From positions 1 through 45,194 of the forward strand of contig JAGVNY010000160.1 in assembly GCA_020053015.1 (NCBI GenBank): a stretch of 45,194 nucleotides of DNA. The letters run 5' to 3'. Below the pieces are notes generated by a model. It did no database searches, was not told where the DNA came from, and saw nothing but the letters and a program-made list of their open reading frames with translations. Position numbers and translations under genes: made by a program. Below, piece by piece: positions 24,667-33,734 of this stretch; within the stretch, counting starts at the first letter, position 1, and each line of letters starts with the position of its first letter. Source of the DNA: Candidatus Zixiibacteriota bacterium (GTDB taxonomy: Bacteria; Zixibacteria; MSB-5A5; JAABVY01; JAHJOQ01).

Positions 24667-27114
24667 ATGCTATCTCAACTACGCTCGCGCGCGCCACTGA
24701 TCACTATCCTTCTATTCGCTCAAGTCACAACAGCTCGAGACCTCAATAAGAAGGATGATCCTTACCTCCGTGCAATCCATGCCACTCGAATTTCCGTTTC
24801 GGAGAGCCCTAAAATCGACGGAGAACTGAACGACGACACTTGGAGAACAGGCAGCTTCGAGTATGCAGTTGGCTTTCGTCAGCTCACTCCGCGTGAAGGA
24901 GAGCAGGCAACTGAATCGACAGTAGTAGCTATTGCCTACGACGATCACGCCGCCTATTTCGCATTCTGGTGTTACGATTCGGAACCACAGAAGATAATCA
25001 AGGAGCTTGTCCGTCGGGACAGGGGCACTGAAGCCGATCAGGTTTCGGTGCGCATCGATCCCAGCCACGATAATCAAACCGGCTGTAGATTCGGTCTCAA
25101 CGCTGCGGGCGTCAAACGGGACGAGAGGTTGTTCAATGACGTTGAAGCCGATGGCTCCTGGGACGCCGTTTGGGAGGGCGAAACCAGGATGCAGCCGTGG
25201 GGCTGGTCTGCCGAGTACCGCATCCCTTATTCCATCCTGCGATTCCCCGAGCGTGAGGAATACGTGTGGGGTTTGAGCGTTACGCGCTACATAAGCAGGA
25301 AGCAGGAAAGCGTGTGGTGGGCGTTTTCACCATCTACAGAAGGCGGAATGGTCTCCACCTTCGGACATCTGACGGGAATGTCAGGCATCAGACCTGACAC
25401 TCGGATTGAGATTTTGCCTTACTCTGTTGCAAAACTTGAGAGCGAGCCGAAGCGCCCCGGCAACCTCGACGGTCGGGACATACTCGGGAATACCGGGGTT
25501 GATTTGAAATACGTGGTATCCGGAGACATTGCGCTTGATGCCACCTTCAATCCCGATTTCGGTCAGGTCGAGCTTGATGAGCCCGTGCTGAATCTGTCCG
25601 CATTTGAGACTTTCTACGACGAGAAGCGACCATTCTTCCTTGAAGGCGCCAATCTGTTCGACACCGAGTACTCCCTTTTCTATTCACGGCGGATCGGCAG
25701 AGCTCCCAGAGGCTGGGCACCGGACGCGCACCACTACATTTCCCGTCCCTCTGTAACGACAATCCTCGGAGCAAGCAAGATAACCGGTAAGGTATCCGAG
25801 CGTACTTCTATTGCTGGTCTCTGGGCGCTGACGCAGGAGGAGAAGGCCAAATATGTCGACACTCTCGGATTCGAAAAGACGGCAGTGATTGAGCCGTTCG
25901 CGTCATACTCAGTCCTGCGCTTCAAGCGTGACTTTTTTCGTACGTCCTACGTAGGCGCAATGACAACTTCAGTCGGCCAGAAAGATCGTTATCCATCGCA
26001 TGCGGGCGGGATTGATTGGCGGCTCTTCACGGACAACGGAGTGTGGGGTACAAGCGGGCAGACGCTGCTCAGCCGTACGGCGGGGGGCGAAGTCGGCTAT
26101 GCCACCACGATGATAGCCAGCAAGGAAGCAGGCAAACACACACGCGGCGCGGTTGGGCTGGAAACGGCCGACAAGAAGGTCAATCTCAATGCTCTCGGAT
26201 ACATCCAGCATAACGATTTCCGCGAAATCTGGGGCTGGTTCCAATATAGGTTCACGAAGCCTTTCTGGATCCTCAACAGCATCCACAACAACTTCAACGG
26301 TTGGCTTGTGTGGAATTTTGACGACCTGCCCACCGGACAAGGCTGGAATTACAACTTCAACGTCGAATTCAAGAACGGCTGGTATCTCGGAGGTGGCTTC
26401 GAGCAGAACGCGGAAGTCTGGGATATATTCGAGACCCGAGGTAACGGCGCATGGAATGAGCCGTCTCAGTGGAGCTGGTGGAGCGACCTCACTACGAACT
26501 CGAGCAAAGTGATTTGGTTTGAGACCAACCCCGGCAGCGGTGAAGGAGCGTATGGCGCCTGGTGGGCGAACTATGTCGGCATTGGGCTCAGACCAAAATC
26601 GAACATACAGATTACTCTGGGCTCCAACTACGAACGCACATTCGGCGTCAGACGCTGGGTAGGCAACTTCACCGATGAGCATACAGGCAAGCGCGTCTCC
26701 GTGTTCGCGTTGCGTGATCAGGATGAGATTACACCTCGCATGTCGTTCAGCATGAACGTCACCCGCGATCTATCAATCCAATTCTCCGGTCAGATGCTGA
26801 TATCGGCTCTCGATCACAGCGAATACCGACGTTACCTTGGCAACGAGAGCTACGCTCCACTGGGAGATCTGGCTACGGTGGAGTCGCTCGAATCAGCGAA
26901 TGACTACAACTACCGCGCTTTCAACTCGACTCTCGTCTTCCGATGGGAATACCGCCCGGGAAGCACGATTTATCTTGTGTGGACTCAAGCGCGCGAGGGC
27001 GACCAGTGTTTGAACGATCTCGACATCAGTCGCGACTGGCGCGGCACATTCAGTTCGCTCACACCGAGCGAGAACGTGTTTCTCGTGAAAGCGAACTACT
27101 GGTTCAGCCTGTAG
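24667..27114 (+). CDS. DUF5916 outer-membrane protein with N-terminal CBM9-like domain
   Basis: 815 residues. ATG 24667 has AGGAGG upstream and a signal peptide (MLSQLRSRAPLITILLFAQV). Residues 38-220 form a CBM9-like domain (ISVSESPKIDGELNDDTWRT, later WSAEYRIPYSILRFP). DUF5916 follows with its signature FNPDFGQVELDEPVLNLSAF and YDEKRPFFLEGANLF. The C-terminal half is rich in alternating aromatic strands (WYLGGGFEQNAEVWDIF, YRAFNSTLVFRWEYRPGSTI) and ends in a strand finishing with F-S-L, as for an outer-membrane beta-barrel. The family is common in Bacteroidetes-like bacteria; a role in glycan binding or uptake is guessed from the CBM9 part only. Confidence 0.88.
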   Translation: MLSQLRSRAPLITILLFAQVTTARDLNKKDDPYLRAIHATRISVSESPKIDGELNDDTWRTGSFEYAVGFRQLTPREGEQATESTVVAIAYDDHAAYFAFWCYDSEPQKIIKELVRRDRGTEADQVSVRIDPSHDNQTGCRFGLNAAGVKRDERLFNDVEADGSWDAVWEGETRMQPWGWSAEYRIPYSILRFPEREEYVWGLSVTRYISRKQESVWWAFSPSTEGGMVSTFGHLTGMSGIRPDTRIEILPYSVAKLESEPKRPGNLDGRDILGNTGVDLKYVVSGDIALDATFNPDFGQVELDEPVLNLSAFETFYDEKRPFFLEGANLFDTEYSLFYSRRIGRAPRGWAPDAHHYISRPSVTTILGASKITGKVSERTSIAGLWALTQEEKAKYVDTLGFEKTAVIEPFASYSVLRFKRDFFRTSYVGAMTTSVGQKDRYPSHAGGIDWRLFTDNGVWGTSGQTLLSRTAGGEVGYATTMIASKEAGKHTRGAVGLETADKKVNLNALGYIQHNDFREIWGWFQYRFTKPFWILNSIHNNFNGWLVWNFDDLPTGQGWNYNFNVEFKNGWYLGGGFEQNAEVWDIFETRGNGAWNEPSQWSWWSDLTTNSSKVIWFETNPGSGEGAYGAWWANYVGIGLRPKSNIQITLGSNYERTFGVRRWVGNFTDEHTGKRVSVFALRDQDEITPRMSFSMNVTRDLSIQFSGQMLISALDHSEYRRYLGNESYAPLGDLATVESLESANDYNYRAFNSTLVFRWEYRPGSTIYLVWTQAREGDQCLNDLDISRDWRGTFSSLTPSENVFLVKANYWFSL

Positions 27115-27200
27115 CGGCACGACATGTCGTGCCGATGACATGGTGCCTACCGAAGATTCATCGCCGCAACAATAACGGGGCTCCAGACGGAGCCCCGTTT
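27115..27200 (+). terminator. Perfect palindrome and Rho-independent terminator after the DUF5916 gene
   Basis: Directly after the stop codon (27112-27114) lies a perfect 20-bp palindrome, CGGCACGACA plus its complement (27115-27134). Then ACGGGGCTCC (27175-27184), loop AGAC, GGAGCCCCGT (27189-27198) with TT behind. The second is a clear terminator. The first may be an extra RNA-end hairpin or a dimeric protein site. Confidence 0.8.
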
Positions 27201-27229
27201 CCCACGTATCCCCACACTTACCCTGAGGT

Positions 27230-28537
27230 TCAAACTTGTCTTGCGGGGTCGAGCTGCTCGGATGAAATCTTGTTCAAGTGCCCCTTCAGATCCATTATCC
27301 TCGCGCTCTCGTGATATTCGACCGTTCTGAAGGTGTCGACACTCTTCATGACATTGAGGACATTGGTGATATTCTGCACGCCTCTCTGGATGACTTCGAT
27401 CGATTTGGCTAATGCCCCGGCAGGATTGTCCTGAATCTCGCCTTTTCGTATGGCAAGCTCAAGAAGTTGCGAGCGACCGAGTATCGTCGCAGACGCGTTG
27501 TTGAAATAGTGAGAGAAAGTCGCCACCACAATATGCAATACCTCTATGGCAATTTCATCGACGTTACCCGCAGGTACTCTCCCCTGCTCCTCGTCCAAGC
27601 GTCGATATAGCATCTCGAGCTGGCTGTAGGAATCGAACAGAAGATAATTCGCTCTCTGAACGAGATCGAGTGATGAACCGACGTCGATATCAAGAAACTT
27701 CGCCGTTTCGACGAACCGCATAACGGTCTCGGAGTCGATCAGCGCAAGATCATCCGGCGCAAGGCAGAGATTTCGCATAAGCACGTTCCGGTTCTCGAAA
27801 TCATCTCTGCTTCTGTAAACAGGACCGTAGAGAGAGAACTTGCAGATTCGCGAACTGAGCCCGACGACCTGCGAGAGCTTGCTTACCGATCCGGCTTCGT
27901 CGAGCTTGAATACCGTGTGATGATTGCGTATGCTCTCGACGTAATTCTGCGGAAGGTTCCACTTCTCCGCGAGAAACGCTGCCACGCGGGCATGATTTGT
28001 TCCGAGAGCTTCCTCTTCACACTTGTTTATGTCTCCGCCATTGCAGACGTTGGTCCAAACCTGCTCATAGTCCTTCGGATAAGCCGAATCGAGCACTATG
28101 ATGCCGATGTCGAGCAGAAGCCCACAAACGAATGCTTCCTCCTGGTTCCCGGACTTGGCGGCTTTTGCGACAAGCTCGGATACTATCGCCATTTCGAGCG
28201 AATGGCGCCAGAAGTCACGCAAGTCGATTCTCGTCGCTAACCTGTTGCATATGTCATAGACGGAGACTGAAAGAGCAACAGACTTTACGGTTCGTGTTCC
28301 GAGTACGCCGACTGCCTCGCGCGCCGACCTCACTTTGCCGGATCTCCCGTAGAAAGACGAGTTCGCCATCATCAGAATCTTGCCGGTGAGCGCCACGTCC
28401 CGCGCTATCACGCCCGCGATCACTTCCATCGAGGAGTTGGGGCTATCGATCGCTTTCAGAACCTGTGCGAGAACTTCCGGCAGGGTAAAAAGATGGTGCT
28501 CGCGTCCAATCCTTGAGAAAACCTGTGCTTCCGTCAT
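27230..28537 (-). CDS. HDOD-domain protein with kinase-like DHp helix pair but no ATPase domain
   Basis: 435 residues from ATG 28537; a GTG start at 28606 would add 23 residues. Residues about 10-200 are an HDOD domain (HHLFTLPEVLAQVLKAI, MMANSSFYGR, then FWRHSLEMAIVSELVA), a degenerate HD module used as a signalling scaffold. After a linker, residues about 335-400 resemble the dimerisation/phosphotransfer helices of histidine kinases: TFSHYFNNASATILGRSQLL with His343 in the H-box position. No HATPase follows. So it may be a phosphotransfer or docking protein. It is on the same strand as the pilin, repeat and HEAT genes, about 160 bp behind the last. Confidence 0.82.
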   Translation of the reverse strand: MTEAQVFSRIGREHHLFTLPEVLAQVLKAIDSPNSSMEVIAGVIARDVALTGKILMMANSSFYGRSGKVRSAREAVGVLGTRTVKSVALSVSVYDICNRLATRIDLRDFWRHSLEMAIVSELVAKAAKSGNQEEAFVCGLLLDIGIIVLDSAYPKDYEQVWTNVCNGGDINKCEEEALGTNHARVAAFLAEKWNLPQNYVESIRNHHTVFKLDEAGSVSKLSQVVGLSSRICKFSLYGPVYRSRDDFENRNVLMRNLCLAPDDLALIDSETVMRFVETAKFLDIDVGSSLDLVQRANYLLFDSYSQLEMLYRRLDEEQGRVPAGNVDEIAIEVLHIVVATFSHYFNNASATILGRSQLLELAIRKGEIQDNPAGALAKSIEVIQRGVQNITNVLNVMKSVDTFRTVEYHESARIMDLKGHLNKISSEQLDPARQV

Positions 28538-28699
28538 ATGAACATCCGCCTCTTTAGCATTATCGGCAGAATCCCACTCTGGTGCAGCGACATCTTTGTG
28601 CTGCACCGACTTCGCGTGGAGGAGTTACAATCTTCCCATACTCAACAGGTTAGCAGACGAAAAAGAGGTTGTTTGTGAAGTGAGCTTTCGGATTCTCGC

Positions 28700-29641
28700 T
28701 TATTTCTTTGGGAGAGCCATTGTCTTCTCTGCCGCTGAAATCTGGGAGAGAACAAAGAGGTCTGTTTCTTCAGCTTGCATCTTCTTGATTCGATTGTGGG
28801 CTTTCTTTGGATCGACAGCAGCGAGCGCACTGACAGCAAAACCTCGGACATGTGGATCTGATGCGCGGGTTTCTTTCTCCATCAATGATGAGGCAGGTTT
28901 GTAGTGACTCGAAACCCATACATCAAGAGCGAGCAATCTCGAGATGTCGCTGAGAACAGCATAGCGCGCAAGAAGGCTATCGCATGCAGGTCTGCCTATG
29001 GCGACTAAAGCCGTAACTGCGGACATTCGCACCGAGAAATGCGAATCATCTAGAACATCAATCATCGCGTCAATCGCACGCGAGTCAGCGATCCGACCGA
29101 TCGCAACGGTTGCAGACTTCCTGACCACGTCGACAGTGTCGGCAAGAAGCGCCAGGCACGGGGAAAGCGCCGTCGAATCGTGGCATTGACCGACTGAAGT
29201 CACCGCTGTCTCTCTGACCGTGTATTCCGCGTGGGAAAACAGCGGCAGGAGTGCATGAACCGCTGATTTGTCGCCTATCTCGCCAAGACACCGGGCGGCG
29301 TTGCGCAGAGCGTATAGGTTTTCGTCACGAAGTGCATCGGTGAGCGCAGGGATCGCGACACTGCCGATGCGCTTGAATATGTCTGCTATCGCATGGCGCT
29401 CCCGAGCGTCCTCCGATGACAGCTTCGCGATCATTCGCGGAACAGCCGCGACACCCATCTCCGCGAGCGCTTTCTTCGATGGCTCGACGAGACTCTGGTT
29501 CTGAATCAGAGTGGATGACGACATGATAAACAGCGAATCAACAATCCGATCCGTCTCAGATAACGTCTGGCCAAGTACCGGCGAGGAAATCGAGAATACG
29601 GAAAGCGTTGCAATCAGTATGAATACAGAAGTGAGTTTCAT
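28700..29641 (-). CDS. Exported HEAT-repeat protein
   Basis: 313 residues with a signal peptide (MKLTSVFILIATLSVFSISS). From about residue 60 there are seven or so HEAT/PBS-type repeats of 30-32 residues: IGSVAIPALTDALRDENLYA, LRNAARCLGEIGDKSAVHAL, YTVRETAVTSVGQCHDS, VRKSATVAIGRIADSRA, FSVRMSAVTALVAIGRPA. Such solenoids bind other proteins. ATG 29641 lies 9 bp after the stop of the G-D-x-Y repeat gene, so the two are co-transcribed and may work as a periplasmic pair. Confidence 0.85.
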   Translation of the reverse strand: MKLTSVFILIATLSVFSISSPVLGQTLSETDRIVDSLFIMSSSTLIQNQSLVEPSKKALAEMGVAAVPRMIAKLSSEDARERHAIADIFKRIGSVAIPALTDALRDENLYALRNAARCLGEIGDKSAVHALLPLFSHAEYTVRETAVTSVGQCHDSTALSPCLALLADTVDVVRKSATVAIGRIADSRAIDAMIDVLDDSHFSVRMSAVTALVAIGRPACDSLLARYAVLSDISRLLALDVWVSSHYKPASSLMEKETRASDPHVRGFAVSALAAVDPKKAHNRIKKMQAEETDLFVLSQISAAEKTMALPKK

Positions 29642-29650
29642 TCCGAGCCT

Positions 29651-31483
29651 CTAACGGGATGTATCGGGTGACCAGAAATCGACATCCATGCCAATCCCCC
29701 ACTTCGAGTCATTCATCCAGTAGCTTTGATTTGAGCCGTTGCCTATGTACGAGTCCTTGCCCATCAGGTCCATCAGCAAGCCGATCGAACCATAGTCTCG
29801 CCTTGGGTTGCCATAGCCCTGCGTGTTCGAAGCGACCCGCACTTGATACGTATCGTCTCCGCGGTAATCCGCCAGCCAACCGAAGCCGTTGGCGGAACCA
29901 GCGCCCTGAGACAGATCGTATGCTTGATAGGTATCGTTCCCGAGATAATCGATCAGGATCCCTGAGGCAAGATCATGACCGCAACCCTGGGAGACACCTT
30001 TGGAGAAGTAGAAATCATCACCGACCTTGTCCAGAAGCAGAGCAGCAGTGAGATGCGTGGCTGCGCCCTGCGCATACTGAAATGACATGTACTTATCATT
30101 GCCCGTATAGTCTGCCTGAAGCCCGACCGCGAACCAGTAAGACGCTCCCTGTCCGAATATGTCCGAGATGTATGTATCATGACCGGACGAGTCCGCAAGT
30201 ATAGCGATTCCTCCGGACATTCGCGGCCTGAAGCCATATGCGAAGCCCTGCGACAGCGAGAGATAATGGTCTTTGTACCGGAGGATATCTTTGTACTTGC
30301 CGCCGGCAAAATAGGTGTCGTTGCCGCTCAGATCGCACAACGCACCCAGACCCCGCACGCAGCCGAATGCCTGCCCGTACAGAGCACACTGGTAACTGTC
30401 GGAACCGGATTCATCAATGAGCAATCCCAGCCCGAAGCTGCCCGCCCCTTGCGTGTGAGTGTCAGCGATATAGCGGTCGTTACCGCCACGGTCGACCAAT
30501 GCTCCGACCGAAAACAACCCTGATCCCAGAGAAAAGCTCTTGCCCGAGTAGATATCATCTCCGGCGCAGTCCACAAGAAACGCCGGATAGAATAGTCCTG
30601 AGCCAATTGAAAAATCTGTGAGGGCTATGTAGGCGTCATTGCCCGACAGATCATGGATGAACTGTGGCGAGTCCGTTCGTTCAAGCTCGTAGATATCGTC
30701 GCCGCCAAGATCGATCAGGTACACAAACTCGCCCCGATACCGGTTCGGACCGTATCCGCCGACGACTATGACACCAGAAGGTGTTTCGATTCTTTTCTCA
30801 AACTCTGCCGTTCCCAAAGGGTCTTGCATCATGGCTGAAATGCTGTCGACCAGATGCACAGAACGATTGTAGAAACTGACTGCCGCCCGGGCTAAGTTCG
30901 CCACGTACTGAGACTGTTTCAACTTCAGCGCGACAGGCACAAGCCGCTTAACGAGTTCCTCGCCGAGTTTCTCCAGACTGTCGAGCTCTTCCTCCGACCT
31001 GAATTCATCCTCCACATCCTCTCTCAGCATTTCCGGGAATGTGTCTCGAAGAAAAGCAATCTCTGTCCAGGTGAGCTGCGAGGTCATCGAGTCGACGAAC
31101 TCCTTCACCCTTGTCGCAGAACCCTCAAGCTGCTGATCGGCATCGAAGTCAGGCAACGAGAGAAAGTCACTGGCTTCAAAGAGGCTCAGTGAACCCAGAG
31201 ACAGTTCGCGCTTCAGAAAGAGCAAGTCAGCCAAATCATCGGCGAAATCAACCAGCCTGACGGGATTGCGCATCAGGCTGTCAACAACGGGGAGGCGGAA
31301 GGAATCAATCTCAGTATAATCGTTACGAAACGAGATGTCCGAAGCTGTGAGTTTGATCCCCGCGAGGGCTTGTTCGAGAGCTTCCGTTGGCACAAGCGGA
31401 ATTTCGGTTGAATCGAGGATTTCGGTCTGCGCCGGAACACTCGATGCGCAGAGCAGTGTGATCATCAGAAGCGTGGTTTTCAC
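29651..31483 (-). CDS. Exported G-D-x-Y solenoid repeat protein
   Basis: 610 residues starting at GTG 31483 with a signal peptide (MKTTLLMITLLCASSVPAQT). Residues 20-220 are helical with no known domain. Residues about 225-590 are about ten repeats of 33-40 residues with the core L-x-D-x-x-G-[NDS]-D-x-Y followed by Q-G-x-G: FLVDCAGDDIYSGKSFSLGS, ALVDRGGNDRYIADTHTQGA, LLIDESGSDSYQCALYGQAF, ILIDYLGNDTYQAYDLSQGA. The pattern suggests a beta-solenoid with Asp-lined turns that might bind calcium. I recognise the repeat from other environmental genomes but know no function. It lies 68 bp behind the third pilin gene and 9 bp before the HEAT gene. Confidence 0.75.
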   Translation of the reverse strand: MKTTLLMITLLCASSVPAQTEILDSTEIPLVPTEALEQALAGIKLTASDISFRNDYTEIDSFRLPVVDSLMRNPVRLVDFADDLADLLFLKRELSLGSLSLFEASDFLSLPDFDADQQLEGSATRVKEFVDSMTSQLTWTEIAFLRDTFPEMLREDVEDEFRSEEELDSLEKLGEELVKRLVPVALKLKQSQYVANLARAAVSFYNRSVHLVDSISAMMQDPLGTAEFEKRIETPSGVIVVGGYGPNRYRGEFVYLIDLGGDDIYELERTDSPQFIHDLSGNDAYIALTDFSIGSGLFYPAFLVDCAGDDIYSGKSFSLGSGLFSVGALVDRGGNDRYIADTHTQGAGSFGLGLLIDESGSDSYQCALYGQAFGCVRGLGALCDLSGNDTYFAGGKYKDILRYKDHYLSLSQGFAYGFRPRMSGGIAILADSSGHDTYISDIFGQGASYWFAVGLQADYTGNDKYMSFQYAQGAATHLTAALLLDKVGDDFYFSKGVSQGCGHDLASGILIDYLGNDTYQAYDLSQGAGSANGFGWLADYRGDDTYQVRVASNTQGYGNPRRDYGSIGLLMDLMGKDSYIGNGSNQSYWMNDSKWGIGMDVDFWSPDTSR

Positions 31484-31551
31484 CAGAGCATGTTAGCAGT
31501 CGATGAAGCCGATGTCAATCGATTTGGAACGAGAATCGAATGGCACAGGAA

Positions 31552-31947
31552 TTACGAAGCAGTGACATCGTTTGACGTTGCCACCAGCAGACCCTGCTCG
31601 TTGATTGTCCATGTGTCGGGAGCAGGATCGTCGTCAACTCCCGGATCTGGGCAGTTGGCGGTTGCAACAAAGGCAGTGCCATTGACCACGACGGTATAAG
31701 CATAACGGGCCTGTGGCATGATCTGCACGCCGATTAGCGCCAGATTGGCATTGTAGGAACCGAACTCCTCGAAGTAGGACCGTTGCATCGTGTAAATCTG
31801 CTTAAGCATCATCTTGGCTTCGGTTTGCTTGGACCGTGTTGCCGCGGGAAAGAACTTGGGAATAGCCATTGCAGCCAGGGTACCAATGATTACGACCACG
31901 AGCAGAAGCTCGACTAACGTGAATCCGGCTGTCTTTCTCGTCTTCAT
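31552..31947 (-). CDS. Type IV prepilin-like protein (third of three)
   Basis: 131 residues. The class III signal MKTRKTAG-FTLVELLLVVV has the G/F cleavage site and Glu5, for PilD-type peptidase. A long amphipathic helix follows (SKQTEAKMMLKQIYTMQRSY). The C-terminal half (ARYAYTVVVNGTAFVATANC, then DPGVDDDPAPDTWTIN) is shared with the other two pilins. It would form part of a pilus or type II-like pseudopilus. A -24/-12 site lies 46-59 bp upstream. It is 68 bp ahead of the G-D-x-Y repeat gene. Confidence 0.9.
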   Translation of the reverse strand: MKTRKTAGFTLVELLLVVVIIGTLAAMAIPKFFPAATRSKQTEAKMMLKQIYTMQRSYFEEFGSYNANLALIGVQIMPQARYAYTVVVNGTAFVATANCPDPGVDDDPAPDTWTINEQGLLVATSNDVTAS

Positions 31948-31992
31948 CTTTCGGCTCCTCGTCCGCGTGCTGTCAACCTTCTCGATTACTAC

Positions 31993-32008
31993 GCAATCTG
32001 AATGCCCA
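31993..32008 (-). promoter_or_regulatory. rpoN-dependent: Sigma-54 (-24/-12) promoter of the third pilin gene
   Basis: On the minus strand: GGGCATTCAGATTGCG, i.e. GG-N10-GC with CA after GG and TT before GC, matching TGGCAC-N5-TTGC. The start of RNA would be about 35 nt before ATG 31947. Confidence 0.65.
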
Positions 32009-32408
32009 GTTGTTAATCCACGTGAAGTGCCTTAACAACTGACAGTTAGCACGGTCTTCGAGATGGCTCGATGGCCGCCAAGCACCGGTGATCTTGGATG
32101 TTGCACGCATCCCCTTGCAGAATGCGACAGAGTACCTGGGTTGCAAACCGGCAGAAGCGTTACGACCCATAGAGATATCACTTGGAGAAGGGGTCAGATA
32201 GACGTCGGGAGTTGCTATGTTCCACAGATTGTCTGCAGTGAATCCACTCATTTGCAACCTTCGCTTCATCTGCCTTCGCGGACTTGCTTTAGCTGGAGTG
32301 CCTGCTCTCTTTGCGGCTTGGCGATGCCGTGACAATCTCGGACAAAAGCAAGCGGCGGCCCGCACGATAGGCCGCCGCCGTTCACACGTTCGCAAAGGAA
32401 AGCTTCGC
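32008..32408. other. Intergenic region between second and third pilin genes
   Basis: About 400 bp. A 140-codon minus-strand frame (31973-32395) overlaps the terminator and promoter of the flanking pilin genes and looks spurious. Apart from those two elements I see nothing. Confidence 0.5.
32345..32378 (-). terminator. Rho-independent terminator of the second pilin gene
   Basis: On the minus strand: GCGGCGGCC (32378-32370), 9-nt loop, GGCCGCCGC (32360-32352), then TTGCTTTTGTC. It lies about 30 bp after the pilin stop, so this pilin is probably a single-gene transcript. Confidence 0.85.
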
Positions 32409-32810
32409 TTAGCCGGTCACGTCGTTGACGGTGTTGGTAAGCAGACCTGTCTGGTCGATTGTCCAGGTATCTGCTGTCGCGTCATCGTCTATACCCGGGT
32501 CTGCCGCGTTTGCCGTAGCGGTAAACGCCGCACCGTTCACGACCACGGTGTAGGCATACCTCGCCTGAGCCATGACGCTAACGCCGATGGTGGCAAGGTT
32601 GGCGGAATAGGCGCCGTTCTCCTGGAAGTACGCCTGCTCCATCACGTAGACCTGCTTCAGAATCTGCTTGGCTTCTGACTGCTTCGACTTCGTGCTGGCG
32701 GTCATGAATCTCGGAATCGCCATCGCGGCGAGAATGCCGATGATGACCACGACGATCATGAGCTCGATCAGCGTGAAGCCCTTCTGTGATCTGTGGAGTC
32801 TGGAAAACAT
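32409..32810 (-). CDS. Type IV prepilin-like protein (second of three)
   Basis: 133 residues from ATG 32810, which follows an AGGAGGAG-like site; the frame extends to 32870 but without a better start. Leader MFSRLHRSQKG, then FTLIELMIVVVIIGILAAMA with Glu5. The C-terminal part (ATANAADPGIDDDATADTWT) has closely spaced Asp residues as in the other two copies. It has its own -24/-12 promoter and its own terminator, which suits a major pilin made in large amounts. Confidence 0.92.
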   Translation of the reverse strand: MFSRLHRSQKGFTLIELMIVVVIIGILAAMAIPRFMTASTKSKQSEAKQILKQVYVMEQAYFQENGAYSANLATIGVSVMAQARYAYTVVVNGAAFTATANAADPGIDDDATADTWTIDQTGLLTNTVNDVTG

Positions 32811-32904
32811 CTTAGCTCCTCCTGATTGTTTCTGGTTGCTCTTGCCTTCTATTTCTCTTTCTCTCTTCATCTCTGCAATCTCGAATTCTCCGGACTACCC
32901 TCTA

Positions 32905-32920
32905 TGCAAAGTTCGCGCCA
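32905..32920 (-). promoter_or_regulatory. rpoN-dependent: Sigma-54 (-24/-12) promoter of the second pilin gene
   Basis: On the minus strand: TGGCGCGAACTTTGCA, one base from the TGGCACG-N4-TTGCA consensus, with GG-N10-GC spacing. The leader would be about 85 nt. Confidence 0.8.
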
Positions 32921-33090
32921 ATCTGCTATGCGAGATGGGTCGAATCTGTGCCAATCACGTACTGCATTGTGTGCCATCGCTTTGGCCAGACCCTGCGCTC
33001 GCGACTTTCTCACCACCTCCTATCCGAGTATCCCTTTTCTCGTTTCCCCAACTGTCTTAATGCCCGTCATTGATTGCAGAATGCAAGACA

Positions 33091-33519
33091 TCAGTTCGAA
33101 ACGTCGTCTATCGCGTTAACAAGAATTCCGTTATCGTCTATTGTCCATTGATCCGCGGTCGGGTCGGTATCAATGCCCGGATCAGAGCAGTTAGCCGTCG
33201 CTACAAAGTGCTGTTGATTAACAGCAATAGAATAAACGTACCGCGCTGGAGGCTCCAACTGGATCTGAATTGAAGCGAACGCGTCGGGCGTTGCAGTGGA
33301 CATGGAGGCGCCACCCGGATCCCAGTAAGCGCCATGTTCCTGCATATAGGCGCTCTGCATGACGAAAACCTGTTTCAGCAAATTCTTGGCTTCCGACTGT
33401 TTCGCTTTCGTCGCAGCAGTGTAATAGCGAGGGATTGCCATGGACGCCAGAATGCCGATGATCACGACAACGATCATCAGCTCGATGAGAGTGAATCCCT
33501 TCCTGCTGCGAAATTTCAT
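33091..33519 (-). CDS. Type IV prepilin-like protein (first of three)
   Basis: 142 residues. Leader MKFRSRKG, then FTLIELMIVVVIIGILASMA with Glu5 and the PRYY turn. Middle helix AKQSEAKNLLKQVFVMQSAY. The C-terminal part (RYVYSIAVNQQHFVATANCS, DPGIDTDPTADQWTIDDNG) is homologous to the two others but the region before it has an insertion (YWDPGGASMSTATPDAFAS). It is 215 bp downstream of the sigma-54 regulator gene. Confidence 0.92.
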   Translation of the reverse strand: MKFRSRKGFTLIELMIVVVIIGILASMAIPRYYTAATKAKQSEAKNLLKQVFVMQSAYMQEHGAYWDPGGASMSTATPDAFASIQIQLEPPARYVYSIAVNQQHFVATANCSDPGIDTDPTADQWTIDDNGILVNAIDDVSN

Positions 33520-33553
33520 ATTCTTAAGTCGGAATCTCCCACAGACGCGTACC

Positions 33554-33569
33554 GCAAAGACGATACCGG
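33554..33569 (-). promoter_or_regulatory. rpoN-dependent: Candidate sigma-54 (-24/-12) promoter of the first pilin gene
   Basis: On the minus strand: TCCGGTATCGTCTTTGC, with GG-N10-GC spacing and TTTGC at -12. The -24 half is weaker than at the other two pilin genes (GGTAT for GGCAC). The leader would be about 23 nt. Confidence 0.45.
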
Positions 33570-33734
33570 ATCAGCGCGAAATCGTCTGTGATTGCGAGAC
33601 AACGCGTTGGCAAGTCTGCCCGCTAACGTCGGTCTATTCGAGAGAAAGTGAGCAATGCAATTCGCACGACCGGCGTTGTGGAATGCACGAGAACGCACCG
33701 AAATTCCCGGAGGCAGTGGCCTCTCGCCAGGAAG

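Noticed and set aside
25969-26682. 237-codon minus-strand frame
   Set aside because: Shadow of the DUF5916 gene, low-complexity translation.
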